Source: Chryseobacterium indologenes (GTDB lineage Bacteria; Bacteroidota; Bacteroidia; Flavobacteriales; Weeksellaceae). From it: DNA of 64,000 bases. Positions within the stretch are counted from its first letter, which is position 1. Each line of letters begins with the position of its first letter. Made by a program: the position numbers and the translations under genes. The DNA is taken from the NCBI RefSeq assembly GCF_001295265.1, contig NZ_LJOD01000005.1:62001-126000 (forward strand), in the 5' to 3' direction. The notes beneath the pieces were generated by a model. That model searched no databases. It was given only the letters and a program-made list of their open reading frames with translations, and was not told the origin of the DNA. Positions 57,775 through 64,000 of the stretch are shown here, one piece after another.

Positions 57775-57857
57775 TACTTTTCCCTACGCTGGTATAATCC
57801 AGATCAGGTTCAAAGGGTAAAGTCTCAGTCTGTTTTGTAGCAGACACCCCTAAAGTA
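57775..57857 (-). ncRNA. TPP riboswitch of the thiamine synthesis operon
   Basis: On the minus strand P1 TACTTT/AAAGTA (57857-57852 with 57780-57775) closes the element. Inside are AGGGGTGTCTGC, GCAGA/TCTGC-type arm, CTGAGA, ACCCTTTGAACCTGATCTGG and ATACCAGCGTAGGGA in the correct order. This is a complete THI element, and the operon thiS to thiF follows. Confidence 0.97.
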
Positions 57858-57889
57858 TGGGACGAAGTTAGTTATTTTTTCAGAACAGG

Positions 57890-57897
57890 CAAAATTA
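57890..57897 (-). promoter_or_regulatory. -7 element of the thiamine operon
   Basis: The minus strand reads TAATTTTG, 32 bases before the riboswitch. No clear TTTG is present further upstream because the terminator of the next gene occupies that place. Confidence 0.45.
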
Positions 57898-57904
57898 GTT
57901 TTTA

Positions 57905-57935
57905 AATAAAAAAAGCGATGGAAACCACCGCTTTT
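57905..57935 (-). terminator. Terminator of the T9SS-secreted protein gene
   Basis: On the minus strand AAAAGCGGTGG-TTT-CCATCGCTTTT forms an 11-bp stem with one G-T pair and ends in a T-rich run. It insulates the thiamine operon from the upstream gene. Confidence 0.88.
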
Positions 57936-57955
57936 CTGTTCTGAATATCATTTTT

Positions 57956-59785
57956 TTATTTTTTAATGATTTTATGAGACGATTTTGTTCCGTCTTTATA
58001 CTGAACATTAAGAATATACAATCCGGTTTTAAGTTCTGACAAGTTCATTTCTGAAGAAATATCCTCTATTGTTCTGATGATCCTTCCCGAAACATCCACG
58101 ACAGAAACTGATTTTACTTTATCCCAATCAGAAATAGAGATTACATCACTGAATGGATTTGGGTAGATTTTCAGAAGATCTTTTTTAGCGACTTCTGAAG
58201 TCCCTAAAGTCTTAGGCTCATAGGAAATGTTATCTATAGAAAGACTTCTTGCCGGAGTTCCCGGGTTTTTCAGAGCCAGCCTTGTAACACCTGCCGGTAA
58301 AGCCGGAATATCAAAAGAAAACGGATATACGGCGGTAGTTGTAGCAACACTGAACGTTGTTAATTCAACAAAATTATTTGAGGTATCCAGGTAACCAATC
58401 TGAAGGATACCACCGGCAGTCACAGCAGCTTTCGCATCAAATTTCAGTCTGTAGTTCCCCGACTGTAGTGTACTCATTGCAGGAAGTGCTACATAAGCAA
58501 CATAAGTAGTTCCTGATGTCCATAAATAGAGGGTATTACTTCCTGTAATGGTAGTACTATTTGAAATGTGTCCTCCCGTGGTTGTTCCAAGATTAGTCCA
58601 GCAGGAAGGTAAAACACCTGCATTACCATTGGTTACTCCCTGATATCCCTCAAATCCTTCAAAATAAGCTCCGGGAAGGGCTTCACACTGTGTTGCAAAA
58701 CTTGTTGTTGGGGACCAGTTGCTTTTATCATTTGGGTTACATACTGAACGTACCCACACAAAGTAATTGGTACTTGGCTGCAACGACAGCGTTGCAGAAA
58801 GTCCGGTAATTCCCGTCTGGCTAGGTTGTGTAGATGAGTTAGGCACTGTATTGGAAGTTGAGTAATACACATCATACCCATTGGAAGGAGGTGTAGATGA
58901 CGCACTCCAATTTACAGTAGCTGCAGTAGTGGTTATCCCTGTTACATTGATCCCCGAAGGAGCCAAACAGGTTGGCGGTGTCCAGGTATAGGTTAACCCT
59001 GCTGTAGGCATTCCCGGAATGGAACTTGTAGAGTTAAATGCCTGACTGCTGTTGTTGGATGTTCCTATTGTAGAATTGATGAATTCCAGAGATGAAGCAT
59101 TCAGCCTGTTATTAAAATCGCTGTTCGAGCTTCCTCTCAGTCCTATCTGAACGGTTGAAGAAACCTCCGTATTTCCTACTAAAAATGCTCCGTTGTTGTA
59201 CATGGTTTTGATAACATTGGAAGTCTCCTGCAAAATGATCTGAAAGGAAAAGGCATAGACAGATGTTGTCGAAGTACTATAAGAAGGCCTGAAATCTTTC
59301 CATTGTATTACCATTTCACGGTTGGGAGCTGTCCCTCTGGTTTCCCAGCTGATATTTCCCGTTGTACTATTGATATTGAATATACTGTTAAGATCTTTTC
59401 CCCAGGCAGAAATAGCTCCACTATATCCCGCAGTACTTGATATGGGAGAATACGCACTGCTGGAGGGAGCTGTTGAGCCAAAGGTAATAAAACCGTTTGT
59501 GGAAACATTAATAGAATTATAAGCCGCCCCGTTAAAAGTAAAATCAAAAGGCAGACTAAGTGGATAAATAGTATCATCAAGGCTTGTAGAAGCTGTATTC
59601 CCGGTAGCCTCAGCTATAACAGTTCCTGAAATGGGAGTATATGTTCCTGTGGATTGGGAGAAGACATAGCCACTTACCTGTGCATACATACTGGAGCTCC
59701 CCAATAAAGCAGTCAGCCCCAATAATGCACTCTTTACGTAATTTGTTCTTTTTTCCGGTAGAAAAAATGGATAAAAATGCTTCAT
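57956..59785 (-). CDS. Secreted fibronectin type III protein with T9SS sorting domain
   Basis: 609 residues from the ATG at 59785 (MKHFYPFFLP); signal peptide to about residue 36 (SSMYAQ). A Ser/Thr-rich beta-domain of unknown type follows. A fibronectin type III domain comes next (CLAPSGINVTGITTTAATVNW to about WVRSVC). A MAM/jelly-roll-like region then starts at EGFEGYQ. The C-terminal 80 residues are a type A T9SS sorting domain: KIYPNPFSDVISI, then VVDVSGRIIRTI, then LKTGLYILNVQYKDG and a KIIKK end. It should be exported through the gliding-type secretion system and attached to or released from the cell surface. Ligand unknown. Confidence 0.92.
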   Translation of the reverse strand: MKHFYPFFLPEKRTNYVKSALLGLTALLGSSSMYAQVSGYVFSQSTGTYTPISGTVIAEATGNTASTSLDDTIYPLSLPFDFTFNGAAYNSINVSTNGFITFGSTAPSSSAYSPISSTAGYSGAISAWGKDLNSIFNINSTTGNISWETRGTAPNREMVIQWKDFRPSYSTSTTSVYAFSFQIILQETSNVIKTMYNNGAFLVGNTEVSSTVQIGLRGSSNSDFNNRLNASSLEFINSTIGTSNNSSQAFNSTSSIPGMPTAGLTYTWTPPTCLAPSGINVTGITTTAATVNWSASSTPPSNGYDVYYSTSNTVPNSSTQPSQTGITGLSATLSLQPSTNYFVWVRSVCNPNDKSNWSPTTSFATQCEALPGAYFEGFEGYQGVTNGNAGVLPSCWTNLGTTTGGHISNSTTITGSNTLYLWTSGTTYVAYVALPAMSTLQSGNYRLKFDAKAAVTAGGILQIGYLDTSNNFVELTTFSVATTTAVYPFSFDIPALPAGVTRLALKNPGTPARSLSIDNISYEPKTLGTSEVAKKDLLKIYPNPFSDVISISDWDKVKSVSVVDVSGRIIRTIEDISSEMNLSELKTGLYILNVQYKDGTKSSHKIIKK

Positions 59786-59944
59786 ATAAGTTAGATTTTT
59801 AAATTTAAAACTAAGATACGAAATAATCAATAGAATTTTAAATTCAATAAAAAATCATCAATAAAAGCATTTTTTGTTTATTTAATTCACTAAAACTAAA
59901 TGAAAAATAAAAAAATACACAAAATTTAAAAGAATTGCTTTTTA

Positions 59945-60622
59945 TTATTCACAAGCTCTCCAAACGGCATCATTCTGCGGAACCGGAGCAATAATTTCTA
60001 TTTTTTCTTTGGTAACCGGGTGAATAAACTCCAGTTTTCTTGCATGGAGATTAATTCCCCCATCCGGGTTGGAGCGGGGAGAGCCGTATTTAAGATCTCC
60101 TTTGATCGGGACACCTGTTTTGGAAAGCTGGGCACGGATCTGATGATGCCTTCCTGTTTCCAGATCGATTTCAAGAAGCATATAATTATCCAGTGTTTTG
60201 ATTACATGATACGTTAAAATTGCTTCTTTTGCCCCTTCTGTAGCCTTAGGAAAAACAATCGCTTTATTATTCTTTTCGTTTTTCTTTAAATAATGAGTCA
60301 ATCTTTGAGTTGGCGGGATCATTTCTTTACCTACTACTGCCCAATAGGTCTTTTTAATCTCCCTGTTCTTTACCATCTGCGTAAGACGGGAAAGCGCTTT
60401 GGACGTTTTGGCATAGATCACCAGACCTGAAGTAGGACGGTCTATACGATGAACAAGACCGAGGAAAACATTCCCCGGCTTGCTATCTCTTTTTTTTATA
60501 AAATTCTTGATGGTCTCTAATAATGATTCATCTCCGGTCTTATCACCCTGTACAAGCTGACCGACTTTTTTATTGACCACCAGAAGATGGTTGTCTTCAT
60601 ATACAATCTGCTCCTCCATCAT
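59945..60622 (-). CDS. RluA-family pseudouridine synthase
   Basis: 225 residues; start is the first or second Met. The catalytic aspartate lies in LVHRIDRPTSGLVIYAKTS (HRLDxxTSG signature). Later ETGRHHQIRAQLSKTGVPIKGDLKYG matches the family (RTHQIR). The S4 RNA-binding domain of long RluD forms is absent, as in RluA/YqcB types. The modified RNA position is not predictable here. Last gene of the panB group, 6 bases after a small membrane protein gene. Confidence 0.93.
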   Translation of the reverse strand: MMEEQIVYEDNHLLVVNKKVGQLVQGDKTGDESLLETIKNFIKKRDSKPGNVFLGLVHRIDRPTSGLVIYAKTSKALSRLTQMVKNREIKKTYWAVVGKEMIPPTQRLTHYLKKNEKNNKAIVFPKATEGAKEAILTYHVIKTLDNYMLLEIDLETGRHHQIRAQLSKTGVPIKGDLKYGSPRSNPDGGINLHARKLEFIHPVTKEKIEIIAPVPQNDAVWRACE

Positions 60623-60628
60623 CTGAAT

Positions 60629-60946
60629 TTATCTCGGTCTGTTAAACAGTGAAAGTACAATTCCTCCTAAAAGCCCCAGCGTTTTAATAGTCGACAACTT
60701 TGAGCCTTCCGGCAGGAATGCTCCTACAATACAGATCAATGCTGCACCGTACATCGCATACGACAGGTTTTTGTTTAAAAATAAAGGTGCCTGAATAAAG
60801 AAGCTTGCCCCCATCAGCACATAAAATACCTTTCTTGAAAGAAGCAGATTAATTCCCGGGGAAAATAAATTAAACCAGCCTACAGCAAGGCAAATCAATG
60901 CTGCAATAGATAATATCCCCTGAAGTGATTTCTGTTGATGGTTCAT
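60629..60946 (-). CDS. Small four-helix membrane protein
   Basis: 105 residues with about four hydrophobic segments (ILSIAALICLAVGWF, VFYVLMGASFFIQAPLF, AMYGAALICIVGAFL, LGLLGGIVLSLF) and short loops. No family recognised. Packed between panB (3 bases) and the RluA-family gene (6 bases), so it is in their operon. Confidence 0.7.
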   Translation of the reverse strand: MNHQQKSLQGILSIAALICLAVGWFNLFSPGINLLLSRKVFYVLMGASFFIQAPLFLNKNLSYAMYGAALICIVGAFLPEGSKLSTIKTLGLLGGIVLSLFNRPR

Positions 60947-60949
60947 AGA

Positions 60950-61765
60950 TTAATAACTTTCACTTTCATTTGGAAATTCAACACTCTTCACGTCTTTCAC
61001 ATATTGAGACACAGCTCCCGTAATTTCAGTGTAAAGGTCAAGATATCTTCTCAGGAATTTAGGACTGAAACCTTTGTTCATCCCCACCATATCGTGATAT
61101 ACCAGAACCTGTCCGTCACAATCTGCCCCTGCACCGATTCCGATAGTAGGAATAGAAATGCTTTCGGTAACTTTTTTAGCTAATTCAGCCGGAATTTTTT
61201 CCAATACAATGGAGAAACATCCCAATTCTTCTAAAAGCTGTGCATCCGCAATCAGTTTTTCTGCTTCTGCCTCTTCTTTTGCTCTTACTTTATAGGTTCC
61301 GAATTTATAGATCGACTGTGGAGTTAATCCTAAATGCCCCATTACCGGAATTCCGGCATTGATGATTTTTTTGATGGATTTGGAAATTTCTTTACCGCCT
61401 TCAATTTTCACAGCGTGTGCGCCGCCTTCTTTCATCATTCTTACGGCAGATTCCAATGCTTTTTCAGGATTACTCTGATAAGTTCCGAAAGGTAAATCCG
61501 CTACCACCAAAGCTCTGTCAGTTCCTCTCACCACACTTTGTGCATGATAGATCATCTGATCCAGCGTAATGGGTAATGTAGTTTCAAAACCTGCCATTAC
61601 ATTTGCAGCAGAGTCTCCGATCAGAATGGCATCCACACCTCCTGCATCTACCATTTTGGCTGTGGTAAAGTCATAAGCGGTAAGCATGGTTATTTTTTCC
61701 TTGTCGAATTTCATTTTACGCAAGGTTTCAGTCGTGACTTTTTTAATTTCAGAGTGAACAGACAT
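60950..61765 (-). CDS. panB: 3-methyl-2-oxobutanoate hydroxymethyltransferase
   Basis: First step of pantothenate synthesis: adds a hydroxymethyl group from methylene-tetrahydrofolate to ketoisovalerate. 271 residues, TIM barrel. Landmarks are [26 protein letters not shown] (magnesium Asp), [34 protein letters not shown] and [23 protein letters not shown] in pieces. panC and panD are not in the window. First gene of a three-gene group. Confidence 0.95.
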   Translation of the reverse strand: MSVHSEIKKVTTETLRKMKFDKEKITMLTAYDFTTAKMVDAGGVDAILIGDSAANVMAGFETTLPITLDQMIYHAQSVVRGTDRALVVADLPFGTYQSNPEKALESAVRMMKEGGAHAVKIEGGKEISKSIKKIINAGIPVMGHLGLTPQSIYKFGTYKVRAKEEAEAEKLIADAQLLEELGCFSIVLEKIPAELAKKVTESISIPTIGIGAGADCDGQVLVYHDMVGMNKGFSPKFLRRYLDLYTEITGAVSQYVKDVKSVEFPNESESY

Positions 61766-61786
61766 AATGTATCTATTTTTTAAAGT

Positions 61787-61811
61787 TAAAAAGTCGGCTT
61801 GCGCCGACTTG
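61787..61811 (-). terminator. Terminator of the Crp/Fnr gene
   Basis: On the minus strand AAGTCGGC-GCAA-GCCGACTT is an 8-bp stem with a GNRA-type loop, followed by T5. It stands between the regulator's stop and panB. Confidence 0.85.
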
Positions 61812-61827
61812 AATTTTTGTATGATTT

Positions 61828-62541
61828 TTATAAAACTACGTGACCTAGTTTCATGAGTTTGTCGTGATTCAGAATTTTGATGTTTCTTCCGTCTACTTCA
61901 ATGAGGTTATCTCCTTTAAATTCGGAGATCAGGCGGATGGCACTTTCGGTAGCTGTTCCGATAATGTTGGCAATCTCTTCCCTTGTTAAAGAAATTTTGA
62001 TGAAACCTTCCGGATCTACACCCAATTTCTGTTCCAGCAGCAGTAATATTTCCGCCAGCCTTTCACGGACGGTTTTCTGGGCAAGGAAAGTAATCGTATT
62101 GGAAGATTCTCCCAGTTCGTAAGCGATCTTCTGAAGCATAACAAAAGACAATTGCGGATCTACTTCAAGAAGGTACATGAAGATGTCTGCAGGGAGAAAA
62201 ATACATTCAATATCTGTCATAGCCTCAGCCTTTGCCTGGAAATTCTCCCCACAAAGCAAAGAACGATAGCCGATGATATCCCCTTCTTTGATAAATCTTA
62301 AAATCTGATCTTTTCCGAACGCTCCTGATTTAGAAAGCTTGGCCGCACCTTTTTCCAGAACAAATACTCCTTTTGGAGTTTCTCCATCCTCGAAAATAGT
62401 TTCATGTTTCTGAAAACTCAGTTTCTTTTTGCCATTAATATATTTTTCAAAATCTGCGCTAGAAAGTCTTTCCTTAAATGATTTATCATTAAAAACTCTG
62501 GCGAACCTCTCTTCAATTGCTATCTGTTGTTCCTGCGGCAT
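61828..62541 (-). CDS. Crp/Fnr-family transcriptional regulator
   Basis: 237 residues: cyclic-nucleotide-binding barrel (about 20-130, with [21 protein letters not shown]) and a C-terminal winged helix ([26 protein letters not shown]). The four-cysteine cluster motif of oxygen-sensing Fnr is absent, and the barrel lacks the Arg/Ser cAMP set of E. coli Crp, so its signal is unclear. It diverges from a CcoI/FixI-type copper ATPase gene, a setting typical of regulators controlling the cbb3 oxidase region in Bacteroidota. Confidence 0.9.
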   Translation of the reverse strand: MPQEQQIAIEERFARVFNDKSFKERLSSADFEKYINGKKKLSFQKHETIFEDGETPKGVFVLEKGAAKLSKSGAFGKDQILRFIKEGDIIGYRSLLCGENFQAKAEAMTDIECIFLPADIFMYLLEVDPQLSFVMLQKIAYELGESSNTITFLAQKTVRERLAEILLLLEQKLGVDPEGFIKISLTREEIANIIGTATESAIRLISEFKGDNLIEVDGRNIKILNHDKLMKLGHVVL

Positions 62542-62559
62542 TTTATATGATATTTATCA

Positions 62560-62591
62560 CAAAAATAGAACTTTTTAACGCGATAAACAAA
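62560..62591 (-). promoter_or_regulatory. Promoter of the Crp/Fnr gene
   Basis: On the minus strand TTTG (62591-62588), 20 bases, TATTTTTG (62567-62560), 18 bases before the ATG. Confidence 0.6.
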
Positions 62592-62602
62592 AAAAATTGT
62601 TA

Positions 62603-62610
62603 TAATTTTG
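62603..62610 (+). promoter_or_regulatory. Possible -7 element of the copper ATPase gene
   Basis: TAATTTTG matches TAnnTTTG, 20 bases before the GTG start; no clear -33 box. Confidence 0.4.
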
Positions 62611-62630
62611 TAGTTCAATATTTTAGGGAG

Positions 62631-64000
62631 GTGAGCGAGAACTGTTTTCATTGTGGTCAAGGTATAGAAAAAGAGAGAATTCTGTTTGATGAAAAGACTT
62701 TCTGCTGCAACGGCTGCAAGTCTGTATACGAGATTCTGAATACCAATAATTTAAGTAATTTTTATGAACTTAACAAAAGAGCAGGAATCCGCCCGAGTGA
62801 TGAAAGCTCTTCACAGTTTGATTATCTTGACACCCCGGAGATCTTTGAAAAGGTTACCGATTTCTCCGAAGGAAACACCAGCCTTGTCACTTTCAAAATC
62901 CCTGTAATTCACTGCTCATCATGCATATGGCTACTGGAAAGCCTTCACACCCTGAATAAGAACATTAATTATTCCCAGGTTAATTTCACCCGTAAGACCT
63001 TACAGATCTCATTCAACCATAACGATTTCAAATTAAGCGAACTAGCTAATTTTTTAACAAATTTAGGTTACAAACCTGTTATCAGTCTTGAAACCGCGGA
63101 TAAAAATGTGGACCACCTGGACAAATCACTGTTGGTAAAATTTGCAATTGCCGGGTTTGCATTTGGAAACGGAATGTTCCTTGCGTTCCCCGAATATGTA
63201 GGAGGAGAAGACTACTGGATGGAGCACTACAAAAGACTTTTCAGAGTACTGATGTTCTTATTAGCCTGCCCGGTTGTATTCTATTCGGCTTCGGATTATT
63301 ACAAATCTGCATGGTACGGACTGAAGAACGGAATTGTGAATATTGATGTACCGATCGTACTTGGAATTTTTGTTCTGTTCGGAAGAAGCATCTATGAAGT
63401 TGCTACCGATTATGGCCCCGGATACTTTGATACCTTATGCGGACTTCTCTTCTTCATGCTGATGGGGAAAATTTTTCAGAAAAGAACCTACAGCGCCCTT
63501 TCTTATGACAGGGATTACAAATCTTTCTACCCTATCGCCGTTACAAAAGTTGATTTTGAAGGAAAACAGGACAACATTCTTCTTTCCGAAGTAAAAGTAG
63601 GAGACCGGATTTTAGTAAGGAACCAGGAAATCATTCCCGTAGATGCCATCCTGATCAATGGGGAGGGAAATATCGACAACAGCTTTATTACCGGCGAAAG
63701 CGTAAGCATCAGCAAACAGCCGGGTGATAAAATTTTCGCAGGAGGAAAACAGATCGGATCCTCGTTGGAGCTTGAAGTCATTAAAGACGTTGACCAAAGC
63801 TATCTTACCCAGCTATGGAATAAAGAAGCCTTTAAAAAACATGAAACCGGGCTTGACACCCTGACCAACAGCATCAGCAAGTATTTCACATTCATCATTT
63901 TAGGCATTGCCGTAATCGCCGGAACCTATTGGGCTTTCATTGATCTGGAGAAAATGTTCCAGGTCATTTCAGCGATTCTGATCATTGCCTGCCCATGTGC
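62631..64000 (+). CDS. Copper-transporting P1B ATPase of the CcoI/FixI type (C-terminus beyond window)
   Basis: Delivers copper for assembly of cbb3 cytochrome oxidase. 456 codons are present from a GTG at 62631; no ATG lies upstream in frame near it. The N-terminus has the FixI zinc-ribbon-like CFHCGQ and CCNGCKSVYE, then an HMA-like domain with HCSSCIWLLE as metal site. Membrane helices follow (FAIAGFAFGNGMFLAF onward). The actuator TGES loop is present (FITGESVSISKQPGD), and the sequence ends right after the CPC ion-binding motif (IIACPCA). The phosphorylation DKTG domain lies outside. The ccoNOP genes are probably downstream. Confidence 0.93.
   Translation, partial: MSENCFHCGQGIEKERILFDEKTFCCNGCKSVYEILNTNNLSNFYELNKRAGIRPSDESSSQFDYLDTPEIFEKVTDFSEGNTSLVTFKIPVIHCSSCIWLLESLHTLNKNINYSQVNFTRKTLQISFNHNDFKLSELANFLTNLGYKPVISLETADKNVDHLDKSLLVKFAIAGFAFGNGMFLAFPEYVGGEDYWMEHYKRLFRVLMFLLACPVVFYSASDYYKSAWYGLKNGIVNIDVPIVLGIFVLFGRSIYEVATDYGPGYFDTLCGLLFFMLMGKIFQKRTYSALSYDRDYKSFYPIAVTKVDFEGKQDNILLSEVKVGDRILVRNQEIIPVDAILINGEGNIDNSFITGESVSISKQPGDKIFAGGKQIGSSLELEVIKDVDQSYLTQLWNKEAFKKHETGLDTLTNSISKYFTFIILGIAVIAGTYWAFIDLEKMFQVISAILIIACPC

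Overview
The window is chromosomal DNA from a member of the Bacteroidota, most likely Chryseobacterium or a close relative (Flavobacteriales, Weeksellaceae). The DNA is AT-rich. Promoters fit the Bacteroidota pattern TTTG-N19..24-TAnnTTTG, and starts lack Shine-Dalgarno sequences. Lineage markers include a tyrosine ammonia-lyase of the flexirubin pigment type, a type IX secretion C-terminal sorting domain, TonB-dependent receptors, an eukaryote-like type 2 IleRS and a zinc-less DksA/TraR protein. I see no tRNA, rRNA, CRISPR array, prophage or insertion sequence. The content looks like ordinary core and shell chromosome, and I found no clearly new multi-gene defence or mobile system.

Layout: 1-6.2 kb holds the edge of a probable flexirubin region: truncated ammonia-lyase, halogenase-like flavoprotein, PaaK-like adenylating enzyme and three tandem paralogous secreted proteins of unknown function. 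6.3-17.3 kb has an M23 peptidase, ileS, the zinc-less DksA, lspA, a SanA-like protein, two lipoproteins and a membrane protein. 17.4-23.8 kb has trpS, a two-component system with PepSY-like proteins, a HAD phosphatase, an ECF sigma factor and a 44-codon ORF behind it. 23.9-28 kb has metK under a probable SAM-II riboswitch, then divergent oxyR and katA. 28-37 kb is mixed housekeeping: enoyl-CoA hydratase, dCMP deaminase, xerD, a NUDIX protein, haem-binding and Ig-like lipoproteins, a serine hydrolase, a hydroxyacid dehydrogenase, a thioesterase and an HU-fold membrane protein.

37-39.4 kb is a TonB-dependent receptor behind a TPP riboswitch, hence a probable thiamine importer. 40.5-45.9 kb carries acnB and acnA side by side. 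46-51.4 kb has a LytS/LytR-type pair diverging from small secreted proteins and an outer-membrane barrel protein. 51.5-57.9 kb is the thiamine operon thiS-thiC-tenI-thiE-thiG-thiH-thiF behind a second TPP riboswitch, interrupted between thiE and thiG by a 311-bp non-coding stretch with a dispersed repeat. 58-64 kb has a T9SS-secreted fibronectin protein, the panB-(membrane protein)-rluA group, a Crp/Fnr regulator and a divergent truncated CcoI/FixI copper ATPase.

The most notable points are the swapped HIGH motif (GIHH) of IleRS, associated with mupirocin hyper-resistance; the SAM-II-like leader of metK; the paired TPP riboswitches linking thiamine synthesis and uptake; the tandem secreted paralogs next to the pigment genes; and the 44-codon ORF behind the ECF sigma gene.
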